From NCBI GenBank assembly GCA_002167435.2, contig NHBR02000148.1:1-56068 (forward strand): a stretch of DNA of 56,068 bases. Direction: 5' to 3'. Below the pieces are notes generated by a model. That model did not search any database, was not told the DNA's origin, and worked only from the letters and a program-made list of their open reading frames with translations. Of the stretch, positions 15,763 to 25,051 are shown piece by piece (within the stretch, counting starts at the first letter, position 1; each line of letters starts with the position of its first letter). Origin of the DNA: Allomuricauda sp. TMED12. Its GTDB lineage: Bacteria > Bacteroidota > Bacteroidia > Flavobacteriales > Flavobacteriaceae. The translations under genes and the position numbers were made by a program.

Positions 15763-17097
15763 TTATTTTTTAGATACAAGGAAGACCTGATGCCCTGCTT
15801 TTAGCGTAACCTTTGGGGTTCTTACCTTTTTGGCGAAATAGCCCGAAACACCCTGTACCACGCCACGGCTTAAATCAGCAGCAACCTGTTGTCCTGCATT
15901 CTGCGTGAGCATTATGCTTGTTCCCGAAGTCTGGCTCATATTGCCCGCCATTTCGGTAAGGGCGTTCATTTCGGGCGAATACGGAACGTACAAGCCTTGC
16001 TGTCCGTCCAAATCGTAAATAGTAATATCAACCGGAATGATGTTGCCCTCTAATTCTACGGAGGTAATCTTTAGCTGCAATCGACCTCCCTGAAATTTGG
16101 CATTAGCTGTTACAATCGTTCCTTTCGGAATGGTACGTTGAGGCGTTTGGGCTGGCTCTAACAATCGCAATCGTACCCCTGTTTCGCCAATAACCGTTTG
16201 CGCATCGTGTACACAGGCTTTGATACTGTTTTTCGGTTGTGCCGTTTGCTCAATAGAACCTGCGGTATAAAAGCCCCGGTTTCTTGTTTCGCTCCAATCG
16301 GCTAAAAAGGCACTGTCCGTAGGCTCACGATACAAAGCGGAAACGGTGTTCTTTCTTGTAGGTGTGAATGCCACAAAATGCTCCTTTTGAGTTGAACCTG
16401 CGGTAGCCGTACCTGCATCCTTAGCAGGTGGGGCTTCTGTCGAATTTGTACCTGTTGGCAGATACTTTGCCGCCATCTGGTAGGATTTCTCCATTATGGC
16501 AAGCTGGTCATCAACGGTTACAGATTTAGGTACATCTTTCTCGGCTAATTGTTCTTTTAGTTCGTCCAATTGCCTGCGGAGTTCTGTTGTTTCAGAGTTG
16601 TTATCCTGATAAAATGAACCCAATGTGCTTTGTGCATTGCGGTAACTGCTCAATGCAGGATTGCCGTTTCTTCCCGAACCTCTGCCAACGCCATAGCTGC
16701 TGTTTTCGTCTTCTTCGGGAAATTCATCATTAGGCTCTTTTTTGTCTTCAGTATTCCAATAGTCAGAAAGCGTGGTAAGTGCATTGCGTTTTTCTTGCTC
16801 TTTGCGTTCCAGCATTTCCAACTCGTAAGCCTTGCCTTTGTCGGCAGGCATTCCTGCTCCGGTAGCCTCCGGTACTGCATCGTTCAGCCCGATGTTCTCA
16901 ATTTCCTTTTTGTCTGCGGATGGTTTAAATATGAGGTACATACAACCTACGAAGACAATTCCCATTAAGCCAAATATGAGTGGCTTTTTGAGCTTTTCGG
17001 CTTTGTTCTGTGTACCGTCTTGCAGTACATCAGTGGTTGCTGCCTGGTTCCCTTCCGTTACCCGAACAACCGACTTTTTGTTCTCATTTTCTTTCAT
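15763..17097 (-). CDS. traM: Conjugative transfer protein TraM (VirB10-like)
   Basis: A 444-residue inner-membrane-anchored protein. The short cytoplasmic N-terminus is followed by one membrane helix (about 40-58, LIFGLMGIVFVGCMYLIF), then a long low-complexity periplasmic linker with Glu/Asp/Asn- and Gln-rich parts. The C-terminal domain (about 260-440) contains IKACVHDAQTVIGETGVRLRLLEP and ends in KAGHQVFLVSKK, typical of Transposon_TraM. Thought to span the periplasm as VirB10 does. Its first 14 bp overlap the end of traL. Confidence 0.9.
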   Translation of the reverse strand: MKENENKKSVVRVTEGNQAATTDVLQDGTQNKAEKLKKPLIFGLMGIVFVGCMYLIFKPSADKKEIENIGLNDAVPEATGAGMPADKGKAYELEMLERKEQEKRNALTTLSDYWNTEDKKEPNDEFPEEDENSSYGVGRGSGRNGNPALSSYRNAQSTLGSFYQDNNSETTELRRQLDELKEQLAEKDVPKSVTVDDQLAIMEKSYQMAAKYLPTGTNSTEAPPAKDAGTATAGSTQKEHFVAFTPTRKNTVSALYREPTDSAFLADWSETRNRGFYTAGSIEQTAQPKNSIKACVHDAQTVIGETGVRLRLLEPAQTPQRTIPKGTIVTANAKFQGGRLQLKITSVELEGNIIPVDITIYDLDGQQGLYVPYSPEMNALTEMAGNMSQTSGTSIMLTQNAGQQVAADLSRGVVQGVSGYFAKKVRTPKVTLKAGHQVFLVSKK

Positions 17098-17371
17098 AAA
17101 TCTTGTTTTTTAGAATTGTTGATAATGTGTCCTGCAATCTTGCAGGACTTTCACTTTTTTTGAGGACAGGGTTTTCGATATGCTCAATGACCATATCGTT
17201 ACCCGACTTTGAGGTATCGTACCATACTTTGCAAATGACACCTGCCGTAAGCAGTAGATACCCCACAAAAAAGTAAAGTGTGTATTGGTGCTGTTTCCGC
17301 AAGGGCAATGCCCGCCAGCGTTCGTCCAGCTTGTCAAAGTACCTGTCCATATTTGCTCTTAGTTTTTTCAT
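17084..17371 (-). CDS. traL: Conjugative transfer protein TraL (DUF3989)
   Basis: Taken from ATG 17371, giving 95 residues; the open frame extends upstream to 17464 but that part is basic, unstructured and overlaps the preceding gene, so it is unlikely to be translated. The protein has the TraL form: charged start (MKKLRANMDRYFDKLDERW), a single membrane helix (YTLYFFVGYLLLTAGVICKVW) and a short polar tail. Probably an inner-membrane T4SS part. Overlap with traM suggests coupled translation. Confidence 0.85.
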   Translation of the reverse strand: MKKLRANMDRYFDKLDERWRALPLRKQHQYTLYFFVGYLLLTAGVICKVWYDTSKSGNDMVIEHIENPVLKKSESPARLQDTLSTILKNKIYERK

Positions 17372-17390
17372 AACCTTACTATTTCTGTTG

Positions 17391-17819
17391 TTATAGCTTG
17401 AAACGCTTAGGACTTTGACCTGCCTTTTGCTTCGGTTCTTCATTGACCAAAGCGACTGCCTCAACCGCTTTGGGTGCGGATATGACTGACAGGTTTGTCA
17501 GTTCCGATTTTTTCAGCAGTTGCCCAAATTGGTCTTTCCTTGCAACCTCCATTCTGTTAAGCGAGAATTTGCCGTTCAGGTATTTTACCCACATACTGCA
17601 TTCTACACTTGGCTTGTCTTCGCCCGACCATTGCAGGTAGCCCGTCAGCAACAAGTCCTGTTTAGGCAAACTATCTGTACCTTTTTGGCAGTTTTCGAGG
17701 TATTCGCCGATACTTTCCTTCAACTTTCCAGCATACGCTCCCTGCGTATGGAAATAGCCGTTATATCCTTTATCGGTAAGGATTTTTGCAAACGTGCTTA
17801 AATCTGATAATGCTTCCAT
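17391..17819 (-). CDS. Hypothetical protein between traK and traL
   Basis: A 142-residue soluble protein without signal or membrane segment. Recognisable text includes GYNGYFHTQGAYAGKLKESIGEYLENC and LTGYLQWSGEDKPSVECSMWVKYLNGKFSLNRMEV; the latter looks like an antiparallel beta sheet. The C-terminus is basic and disordered. CTnDOT itself has no gene at this position that I know of. It lies 12 bp downstream of traK inside the mating-pore operon, so a transfer role is likely but not demonstrated. Confidence 0.65.
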   Translation of the reverse strand: MEALSDLSTFAKILTDKGYNGYFHTQGAYAGKLKESIGEYLENCQKGTDSLPKQDLLLTGYLQWSGEDKPSVECSMWVKYLNGKFSLNRMEVARKDQFGQLLKKSELTNLSVISAPKAVEAVALVNEEPKQKAGQSPKRFKL

Positions 17820-17831
17820 AAGATTGTTTTT

Positions 17832-18455
17832 TTAGCGTTCGATAACTTCTATATCCCTGTTTTCTATCACTGCAAACTTTTCGATGTTGAAGCCTTGCGG
17901 GTTGTTGTCCGAACGGACAGAGTTCACGAGATAACAGGAAGTAATCAGGTTACGCCTGGTCACGTTGCTCGAACGGATAATGAATTGTTTGGCGTAGGTA
18001 CGCACCGCATAAGGATAGGTGTCGAAATTGCACACGACACTATCCACCTCAATGCGTTGCTGTACATTCCCCGAAATAATCCTGCTGTAATAGCCCTTTT
18101 CCGACAGGTCTTTGTAATAATCAAAAGCTGATTTATCGGCAAGGTTGAATGCCCTGCTCATATTGCTTTCGATAGCGTTCTTGTCGGGAGCAAGCGTAAA
18201 AAAGAGTTCGTGAAAACGCCTGACGTGTTCCCTTGCTTCCACAGGTCGGTTGATACTTGCATCTTGCGATAAGGCAAGCATCAACGATTTTCCATTATCC
18301 AGCACATAGATTTTTTGGCGTTGTTCGTCTGCAAAGCTGTAAGATTTCCAAAGTGAAAATCCTACCACGCTTAGGCAGAGAACGGCAAATACAATGGCAT
18401 ACAGCCGTATTTGCCTAAAACTGTTTTCGATATTTCTTAATGTTTTAAATTCCAT
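17832..18455 (-). CDS. traK: Conjugative transfer protein TraK (VirB8-like)
   Basis: A 207-residue protein with a short cytoplasmic start (MEFKTLRNIENSFRQIR), one membrane helix (about 17-36, LYAIVFAVLCLSVVGFSLW), then a periplasmic alpha/beta domain with CNFDTYPYAVRTYAKQFIIR and NLITSCYL. The arrangement fits the VirB8/NTF2-like periplasmic scaffold of T4SS. It lies between traJ and the small unknown gene. Confidence 0.9.
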   Translation of the reverse strand: MEFKTLRNIENSFRQIRLYAIVFAVLCLSVVGFSLWKSYSFADEQRQKIYVLDNGKSLMLALSQDASINRPVEAREHVRRFHELFFTLAPDKNAIESNMSRAFNLADKSAFDYYKDLSEKGYYSRIISGNVQQRIEVDSVVCNFDTYPYAVRTYAKQFIIRSSNVTRRNLITSCYLVNSVRSDNNPQGFNIEKFAVIENRDIEVIER

Positions 18456-18476
18456 TTTTAAATGATTTGATTGTTT

Positions 18477-19472
18477 TTATTTCCCCATTAACTTGCCACC
18501 GATATTTCCAACTGCCGAACCTGTTCCTGCTCCGGCGATATTTCCGGTTTTCATTGCGGCTTGGTTTACGTTACGGGTAAAGTTCCCTGCACCGCCTGCC
18601 TGAATAATCCAGCCTGTTACCGTTGGGATAGTGAAGTAGCCCACGATACCGATTATCATAAAGATGATGTACACGGTATTTGAGGTATCAGGAATGTAAG
18701 TCGGGTCGGCAAGCATTGCTATATCCTTTTCGATAATGAGGGATTGTATTTTGGCAAGCATAGAGCTGAACAGGTCTGCCACAGGCAACCACAGGTAAAC
18801 GCTGACGTATCGGGTCAGCCATTGCGTGAGCGTGGACTGAAAACCGTCCCACACGCTTATCGCAAAGGCTATCGGCCCGAGTATGGACAGGACAATGAGA
18901 AAGAACGTCCTTATGGTATCAATAACCAAAGCTGCCGCCTGAAACAGTACCTCTAACAGATTGCGAAACCAATTCTTAATAGCTTGTTCGGTTTGGTAGG
19001 CAAACCTATCCATATACATTCCCGACATCGTAATCAAATCGCCGGGCGACCAGCCCAATTCTTCGAGCTTTTTATCAAATTCCTCATTTGATACGAGATA
19101 GGCTGTTTCAGGATTTCGTAGCATAGCTTCCCGTTCGAGCAGGTCTTTTTTCGCCTGCAAATTGTTGAGGTCAAGCACCTGATTTTCGAGGATTGTGTGA
19201 GTACCCTGTACCACCGGACTTAACACGGCATTGATTGTTCCCAATACGATAGTTGGGAAAAACATAATGCAAAGCCCCAAAGCGAAAGGACGAAGCAAAG
19301 GGTACATATCAATGGGTTCAGCCCTGCTCAAAGCCTGCCATACTTTTATGGCAACATAGAACAAAGCCCCCAATCCGGCTATCCCTTTAGCCACTGCCGC
19401 CATATCGGCGGACAGTGGGAGCATCTCATCATATAATGAGCGTAGGACTTCGTGAAGATTTTGAAATTCCAT
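18477..19472 (-). CDS. traJ: Conjugative transfer protein TraJ (VirB6-like)
   Basis: A 331-residue polytopic inner-membrane protein. Hydrophobic helices are visible at about 20-45, 65-95, 180-220 and 265-290 (for example FFLIVLSILGPIAFAISVW). The C-terminal tail is Gly/Asn-rich. This corresponds to the VirB6/TrbL type of channel protein that passes DNA through the inner membrane. Two bases separate it from traI. Confidence 0.9.
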   Translation of the reverse strand: MEFQNLHEVLRSLYDEMLPLSADMAAVAKGIAGLGALFYVAIKVWQALSRAEPIDMYPLLRPFALGLCIMFFPTIVLGTINAVLSPVVQGTHTILENQVLDLNNLQAKKDLLEREAMLRNPETAYLVSNEEFDKKLEELGWSPGDLITMSGMYMDRFAYQTEQAIKNWFRNLLEVLFQAAALVIDTIRTFFLIVLSILGPIAFAISVWDGFQSTLTQWLTRYVSVYLWLPVADLFSSMLAKIQSLIIEKDIAMLADPTYIPDTSNTVYIIFMIIGIVGYFTIPTVTGWIIQAGGAGNFTRNVNQAAMKTGNIAGAGTGSAVGNIGGKLMGK

Positions 19473-19474
19473 AA

Positions 19475-20107
19475 CTACCAGTATTTTTGGTTAGGAGTTC
19501 CATAGAGGTCAAGCACTCTTTTGGTATTGTTCTGCTTTTTTGCTCTTAGAATACTTACAGAGATATTCTTATTGGTATAGTAGCGTACCAAGCTGTGGTA
19601 TTCCTTTACTTCTTTGTACACTCTATCAATAATATCCATACGCTCTTTGTCGTTCAGCGAAAGGCTTGATGAGGTTACAATCTGTTTGAGTTCTTTCAGC
19701 AGTTCGGTACTTTCATTCAGCAATGCCGAATAACCATTGCTGATAGCTGCCAATTCCTGTGCAGAAAAATTCGGGTCGTTCATCATCTTACCGAAGTTGG
19801 TAACATACATTTCGGATACGTCACCGACAAGCAATACAGTCTGCTGTACCTTACGTGCATCTTTTACAAGATTATTTACAGCTTGTAGCTTGTCGTAATA
19901 CTCCTTACCCTGTTTATACACCTTTTCCACTTCCTTGAAATTTTTAATTACATTGGATACCGTGGAAGAAGTCTGTACGATTTCATTCGCACTGTTGAGA
20001 ATACCCGATGCCAGATTTGTGGGGTCGGTTACTACCCATTGTGCTTTTGCGGACGGTGCTACGGCGAGCATTAGTGCCGTACACACCATAAAAAGGAACT
20101 TTTTCAT
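19475..20107 (-). CDS. traI: Conjugative transfer protein TraI (DUF4141, VirB5-like)
   Basis: A 210-residue periplasmic protein of DUF4141. Signal peptide MKKFLFMVCTALMLAVAPSAKAQ is followed by WVVTDPTNLASGILNSANEIVQTSS and a long helical coil, as in VirB5/TrbJ-like proteins that sit on the pilus tip. It lies 26 bp after traG. TraH, expected between traG and traI in CTnDOT, is not present. Confidence 0.9.
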   Translation of the reverse strand: MKKFLFMVCTALMLAVAPSAKAQWVVTDPTNLASGILNSANEIVQTSSTVSNVIKNFKEVEKVYKQGKEYYDKLQAVNNLVKDARKVQQTVLLVGDVSEMYVTNFGKMMNDPNFSAQELAAISNGYSALLNESTELLKELKQIVTSSSLSLNDKERMDIIDRVYKEVKEYHSLVRYYTNKNISVSILRAKKQNNTKRVLDLYGTPNQKYW

Positions 20108-20133
20108 TTTTATGAATTTTAAAATGTTAATGA

Positions 20134-22638
20134 CTATTGATTTGCTTTGTCACGCCTTTGCATTGCGATATGCTTAATGGCGAGTTCTACGTTACCGTCC
20201 AATTCGGAAGCTAATTGCATTACCTCCATTTTTTCGGTTTCTTCGGTGGTGTATGCGAGGTATTCCTCCAAACTAACTTCGGTGGCATAGACTGCCGAGT
20301 TCGTACCACCTAAGCCAATCCAAACCTCTTTGTACAGTCGGCTTGCATCGTTGTTCATATTGATAGAAAGTACCTGACCTTTTTCCTTATCTGTAAGCCC
20401 CAACATTGCCTGTATGTCATCGAATTTATTCATATACTTACGCTGGTCTAAGAGGATTTTACAGTCGGAATTGTTGATGATACTTTCTTTTACAATGGGC
20501 GACTGGATAATATCATCTACCTCTTGCGTAACGACAATCGCCTCTCCGAAGAATTTGCGGACGGTTTTAAATAAATATTTTATATATTCCGCCATTCCTT
20601 CTTTGGCAATCGCTTTCCACGCTTCTTCAATCAGGATGAGTTTTCGGATACCTTTCAGCCTCCGCATCTTGTTGATAAAAACTTCCATAATGATAATTGT
20701 GACTATGGGAAAGAGGATTTTGTGGTCTTTAATCGCATCAATTTCAAACACGATAAAGCGTTTGGAAAGCAGGTCTAACTGCTTGTCGGAGTTCAACAGA
20801 TAATCGTATTCGCCACCCTTGTAGTAGGGTTCGAGGACGTTCAGGAAATTTGCAATGTCAAAGTCTTTTTCCCTTACCTGTTTTTCTTCGAGTACCTTGC
20901 GGTAATCACCTTTGACATACTCGTAGAAACCGTTGAATGATGGGTAAACATCATCTGTTTTGATACGTTCAATATAACCTGATACGGCATTGGATAATGC
21001 CACTTCTTCCGAACGGGTTGGCGGTTCATCATCACGTTTCCATAGTGTCAATATTAAGGTCTTAACACTTTCTCTCTTTTCGATGTCGAAAACCCCATCA
21101 TCCGTGTAAAATGGATTGAATGCAATCGGGTTGCCTTCGGTGTACGTAAAATAAACACCGTCTTCACCTTTGGTCTTTCCTTTGATGAGTTCGCATAAGC
21201 CCTGATAAGAATTACCCGTATCTACCAACAATACGTGTGCGCCCTGTTCGTAGTATTGCCTTACCATATGGTTTGTGAAGAACGATTTTCCCGAACCTGA
21301 CGGACCAAGTATAAACTTGTTCCGGTTCGTGATAATGCCACACTTCATAGGCAGGTCGGAAATATCCAAATGGATAGGTTTTCCTGTAAGCCTGTCAGCC
21401 ATCTTGATACCGAACGGCGAGGGCGAATTGTGATAGTTGGTTTCTTCTGTGAAGAAGCACAAGGCAGGTTCGATAAAAGTGTAAAAACTTTCCTCACTCG
21501 GAAAATCGCCTGCATTGCCGGGCATTCCAGCCCAAAACAAAGTGGCTACGTCCGTAGTGTTGTGGCGAGGCTTACACTCCATCAATGCCAATGCACTACC
21601 GCAATCGTTCTTTAACTGTTTCAGCTCCGCAGGGTCTTCCGACCACGCCATAATGTTGAAGTGTGCCCTGATAGACGACAGACCGAAGCTGTGGGCTTCG
21701 TTCAGGTATTTTTCTATCCACTCTTTGTTGATTTGGTTTGCCCTGCTATACCTTGCCAAAGAGTGCATATTGCGGGCGGACTTTTCAAACTTTTGCAGGT
21801 TGTCTTCGCTGTTATCCAAAAACAAATATTGGTTGTAGATATGGTTACAGCTAAGGAGTAATCCCACGGGAGCAGCGAACGACAAACGGCAGTCGCTCCG
21901 GTCGGTGGATAGCTTTTCAAAACGGGTATCAGCCGATACCGTTCCGGGCAAATCGTCTGTATCGGACAAGGTGTGCAGGCTCAACCTTTTGTTTCCGATA
22001 CGGACTTCTTCCGTTCCGAGTGCGATGTCCTGCATCGGTGTTCCGCTTTCCCTTGACAGGGTTAGGTACTGTTCCAACAATCCCTGCTTTTCGTCCGTTC
22101 CGATGATTTCATCTTCGGTAAGGCGTTGCAGGGTTATGAAACCGCTATCGTTCACGATACGCTCAAACTGTGCCACCGCTTCCATAAAGCGGTGTATCGT
22201 TTCCTTGTTCCTGATTTCCTTTGGTATGAGCGTACCTTTGCAAAGCGAACTGAAGTTGCTTTGCATACGCATTCTTTCCTTAGTGGTCTTGGTCAGGAAC
22301 AGGTAACAATAATGGTTCAGAAATGGTCGCTCATTAAAATGGCGTTGGTAGGATTTAGCCAAAAAACTTTGGTCTTCCTTTGCCAAATCGGGAGCATAGC
22401 TTTCTTTGATGTACCAATCCTGTTTGTGGATGACCGTAAAATCCGGCAAGGTCTTGATAGCCTTATGCCAGGCGGAGTGAATAGCTTCGTATTCCGCCGA
22501 TGCTACCGTAAACAGTTCCGGCAAACGAACCTCAAAGCAGGCGGTAATGTCCGCATCTTTGGAAAGGATGCAGTTGTTTTCTACTGCCAACAAAGGAAAT
22601 TTGTTTTCCAGCGTTGTTGTCTTTGCAACGTTTCTCAT
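20134..22638 (-). CDS. traG: Conjugation ATPase TraG (VirB4-like)
   Basis: An 834-residue T4SS ATPase that would energise pilus and channel assembly at the inner membrane. The Walker A loop is GPSGSGKS (about 447-454), the Walker B region is LILIEEAWKAIAKEG (about 665-679), and VVTQEVDDIIQSP follows. The N-terminal half is the VirB4 accessory domain. Its ATG overlaps the traF stop by 4 bp. Full length for the Bacteroidota TraG family. Confidence 0.95.
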   Translation of the reverse strand: MRNVAKTTTLENKFPLLAVENNCILSKDADITACFEVRLPELFTVASAEYEAIHSAWHKAIKTLPDFTVIHKQDWYIKESYAPDLAKEDQSFLAKSYQRHFNERPFLNHYCYLFLTKTTKERMRMQSNFSSLCKGTLIPKEIRNKETIHRFMEAVAQFERIVNDSGFITLQRLTEDEIIGTDEKQGLLEQYLTLSRESGTPMQDIALGTEEVRIGNKRLSLHTLSDTDDLPGTVSADTRFEKLSTDRSDCRLSFAAPVGLLLSCNHIYNQYLFLDNSEDNLQKFEKSARNMHSLARYSRANQINKEWIEKYLNEAHSFGLSSIRAHFNIMAWSEDPAELKQLKNDCGSALALMECKPRHNTTDVATLFWAGMPGNAGDFPSEESFYTFIEPALCFFTEETNYHNSPSPFGIKMADRLTGKPIHLDISDLPMKCGIITNRNKFILGPSGSGKSFFTNHMVRQYYEQGAHVLLVDTGNSYQGLCELIKGKTKGEDGVYFTYTEGNPIAFNPFYTDDGVFDIEKRESVKTLILTLWKRDDEPPTRSEEVALSNAVSGYIERIKTDDVYPSFNGFYEYVKGDYRKVLEEKQVREKDFDIANFLNVLEPYYKGGEYDYLLNSDKQLDLLSKRFIVFEIDAIKDHKILFPIVTIIIMEVFINKMRRLKGIRKLILIEEAWKAIAKEGMAEYIKYLFKTVRKFFGEAIVVTQEVDDIIQSPIVKESIINNSDCKILLDQRKYMNKFDDIQAMLGLTDKEKGQVLSINMNNDASRLYKEVWIGLGGTNSAVYATEVSLEEYLAYTTEETEKMEVMQLASELDGNVELAIKHIAMQRRDKANQ

Positions 22639-22967
22639 AGGGCATTCGATTTAGGAGTGAATTTCAGATAGCGGTGTACAGGCTTGCGACAAATGATGTA
22701 TCGGGGATGTCTTTTTCCTGCTCCGATTTTCATTAGCCCGTGTTCGCCGTACTTCCTGTTTAGTGAAAAGGTCTGCCACACAATGAGCGAAGCACCGCCT
22801 GCTCCGAGGAACAGGCAGATGTAAGAGTTTACGCCTGCCATATACAGTATCATCACGAGGATGAGCGTACCGAGCAGTCCGCCAGCGAAAATGAACAGGT
22901 ATTGTGCTTTCAGTCCCTTAAATTCCACTGTCCTGCCAATGCCTTTGTTTATGTTGTAATTGTTCAT
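22635..22967 (-). CDS. traF: Conjugative transfer protein TraF (DUF4133, VirB3-like)
   Basis: Taken from ATG 22967 (110 residues, MNNYNINKGIGRTVEFKGLK); an upstream extension to 23030 would run into traE and begins without a good start. Two adjacent membrane helices (about 26-70, LFIFAGGLLGTLILVMILYM and YICLFLGAGGASLIVWQTF) and a basic tail match DUF4133 and the VirB3 type. The stop overlaps the traG start. Confidence 0.9.
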   Translation of the reverse strand: MNNYNINKGIGRTVEFKGLKAQYLFIFAGGLLGTLILVMILYMAGVNSYICLFLGAGGASLIVWQTFSLNRKYGEHGLMKIGAGKRHPRYIICRKPVHRYLKFTPKSNAL

Positions 22968-22978
22968 AAAGCAAAGGA

Positions 22979-23284
22979 TTAAAGGAAGAATGAACGCAGG
23001 ATGGTAGCCGCTACGATTAAGAAGATACACGCACCGAACCAGCTTGCCGCAGTCTTCGATGTGTCGGGGTCGCCCGAACTGAACTTATTGTAAACTTTAA
23101 CGCCCCCTATCAAGCCCACGACCGCACCGATGGCGTAGATTAATTGGGTTGCGGGGTCGAAATAGGAAGTTACCATTTGGGTAGCCTCGTTGATACCTGC
23201 CGAGCCGTTTCCCTGTGCGAACGCACCAATTCCTGACAGCATAGCCACGGCTGCCAGCAAAACTTTTTTTCTCTGTTTTTCCAT
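22979..23284 (-). CDS. traE: Conjugative transfer protein TraE (DUF4134, VirB2-like)
   Basis: A 101-residue pilin-like protein of DUF4134. A signal-like helix ends at GAFAQ, and two further hydrophobic helices (about 45-62 and 82-99) flank a short polar loop with KVYNKFSSGDPDTSK. This is the VirB2 form of the major pilus subunit. It is the first gene of the E-to-Q operon; its promoter region at 23285-23410 carries a 10-bp phased operator array. Confidence 0.9.
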   Translation of the reverse strand: MEKQRKKVLLAAVAMLSGIGAFAQGNGSAGINEATQMVTSYFDPATQLIYAIGAVVGLIGGVKVYNKFSSGDPDTSKTAASWFGACIFLIVAATILRSFFL

Positions 23285-23374
23285 AATTGAAACACATTAA
23301 TTTGTTATTGTTATCCCGCACCTTGCGGACTTTCGGAACAAAGGTGTTTCAGAAATCAGGGCGTTATAATAAAG

Positions 23375-23408
23375 TGGCAGTCAAAGGAATGATTTGGCAG
23401 TGAGTGGC
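23375..23408 (-). promoter_or_regulatory. 10-bp phased operator array, traE operon
   Basis: GGC at 23376, 23396 and 23406 with GGA at 23386: four units on a strict 10-bp period. Gene-strand units are AAGCCACTCA, CTGCCAAATC, ATTCCTTTGA and CTGCCACTTT. It lies 92-124 bp upstream of traE, just inside the left edge of the SIR2-HerA insert. Confidence 0.7.
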
Positions 23409-23450
23409 TTTATAGAAAGTCTAAATCCGTATTTATTAAACTATTTTGCT

Positions 23451-23458
23451 TAAATTTG
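23451..23458 (+). promoter_or_regulatory. Candidate -7 promoter element for the defence operon
   Basis: TAAATTTG matches the Bacteroidota -7 consensus TAnnTTTG and lies 31 bp upstream of the XRE start. No good TTTG is seen at -33, so activity may depend on a regulator. Confidence 0.4.
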
Positions 23459-23488
23459 ACATATTTAGACAAGTCTTAAAAAAGCAAA

Positions 23489-23788
23489 ATGGCATTTGGA
23501 AAACACATAAAAAGACTAAGAGAAAGTAAAGGATTGTTCCTACGGGAAGTTGGGGCTGCATTGGAACTGGATAGTGCTTTTATCAGTAAAGTCGAAAATG
23601 AAGAAAGACCATTGCCAAGAAAACACATCGAAAAGCTTGCAGAATTTTTGAATACCCCAATTGATGAGCTATTGGTTTTATGGTTTTCAGATAAAATAAA
23701 GGGACTTATTGACGATAAAGAAATAGGAAAGCAGGCTTTAAAAATTGTTTTAAAAGAATTAAATGCAATCAAGAATAATGCAGATTAG
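23489..23788 (+). CDS. XRE-family helix-turn-helix regulator
   Basis: A 99-residue Cro/CI-type DNA-binding protein: MAFGKHIKRLRESKGLFLREVGAALELDSAFISKVENEERPLPRKHIEKLAEFLN is a complete HTH_3 domain, followed by a helical C-terminal part. It precedes SIR2 and HerA on the same strand, 55 bp away, so it most likely represses or tunes that defence operon. The segment is visibly more AT-rich than the surrounding tra genes. Confidence 0.9.
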   Translation: MAFGKHIKRLRESKGLFLREVGAALELDSAFISKVENEERPLPRKHIEKLAEFLNTPIDELLVLWFSDKIKGLIDDKEIGKQALKIVLKELNAIKNNAD

Positions 23789-23843
23789 GTTTTTAACAAC
23801 TCTTCTTTGGCAATAAAAAGGTTAACAAATAAAATATGCGAAT

Positions 23844-25049
23844 ATGAAATACATTTTACTCAACAATAACAGTTCTGTTGCTTATGATGATAGTGATGCT
23901 ACTGATATAAAAGTATATATCGACGGCAAACTTCACGATTTCAAAGAAAGTACCGAAAATAGAATTGATTATGCAATTGCAACAAATAGGAATAAATACT
24001 CCCAAACTCTAAATAATCAATTTGAGAATTTATTACTTCTAACTGGTGCAGGGTCATCTATTGGTTGGGGAAAAGATGGGAAGTTGGGTAAGTCGATGGC
24101 AAATTTATGGGATGATGCGGAAGCTCTTTTAACAGCCGATGTTTTTGGAAAGTTACTTGAAACTATTGGCTACGATGAAAAATGGGATGATGGCTCTATA
24201 GTAAAGAATTTAGAAAAGGTTCTTTCTATGGCAACACCTGCTATACCATATATACCCAAAGAGGATATAGATATTGAGGATTGTGTAAACAAAATTAAAG
24301 ATTTTATCAAAGAAGCCTGTCAATTGAGTTTGCCAGATAATTCGCCACATACGCTCTTATTAAATAAAATAACGAAACGCAAAGTTACTTTACCAAGATT
24401 TAAGCTGTTTACATTGAATTATGACCTAATGTTTGAACAATCAGCTTGTGAAAGCAATTTTGTTGTTATAGACGGGTTTTCATTTTCTCAACCAAGAATA
24501 TTTAGTGGGCGTAATTATGATTACGATATTGTTTCCCGCAATCAAAGTAGAGTAAAAGAAGAAGACAATTTTATTCAAAAAGTTTTCCATTTGTACAAAT
24601 TACACGGTTCTGTAAATTGGGAAAAGCAAGACAACAAGATTATACAAAAAGAAGAACCTGACGAACCATTGATGATATATCCACATCAATCAAAATATGA
24701 AAGCTCTTATGAACAGCCGTATTTTGAAATGATGTCGAGGTTCCAGTCCAATTTGAGAAAGGAGAATGTTTTCCTTATTACAATAGGCTTTAGTTTCGGG
24801 GATAAACATATCGTAACCGCAATCATCGAAGCCTTGGAACAAAATCCAGGCTTTCAATTGATGATTGTAAATAAAGGGATAGATGAAACCAACGAAAATA
24901 TGAAACCCTTTATTGATGCTGCAAACAAATATTCCAATATATCTATTGTTTCAGAAACCTTTGAGGATTTCGCTAAGAATTATCCTGACTTAAAATCTTA
25001 CAATCAGGAAGATACACGACAAATAGTAATTAATATCCCTAATAGTTAG
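23844..25049 (+). CDS. SIR2-domain NADase-type defence protein (SIR2-HerA system)
   Basis: A 401-residue SIR2_2-type protein. Motifs in order: LLLTGAGSSIGWG (about 64-76) for NAD binding, FTLNYD (about 189-194) with the Asn of the active site, FHLYKLHGSVNW (about 248-259) with the catalytic His, and LITIGFSFGDKH near the C-terminus. All key residues are present. In known SIR2-HerA (Nezha) systems the SIR2 subunit degrades NAD+ (and has been reported to act on DNA) when infection is sensed, in complex with HerA. The partner gene starts 2 bp downstream. The first 55 residues are an extra N-terminal region. Confidence 0.9.
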   Translation: MKYILLNNNSSVAYDDSDATDIKVYIDGKLHDFKESTENRIDYAIATNRNKYSQTLNNQFENLLLLTGAGSSIGWGKDGKLGKSMANLWDDAEALLTADVFGKLLETIGYDEKWDDGSIVKNLEKVLSMATPAIPYIPKEDIDIEDCVNKIKDFIKEACQLSLPDNSPHTLLLNKITKRKVTLPRFKLFTLNYDLMFEQSACESNFVVIDGFSFSQPRIFSGRNYDYDIVSRNQSRVKEEDNFIQKVFHLYKLHGSVNWEKQDNKIIQKEEPDEPLMIYPHQSKYESSYEQPYFEMMSRFQSNLRKENVFLITIGFSFGDKHIVTAIIEALEQNPGFQLMIVNKGIDETNENMKPFIDAANKYSNISIVSETFEDFAKNYPDLKSYNQEDTRQIVINIPNS

Positions 25050-25051
25050 AT

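Noticed and set aside
17372..17464. N-terminal extension of TraL to 17464
   Set aside because: It overlaps the upstream gene, is basic and unstructured, and TraL proteins begin at the MKKLRANMDRY position.
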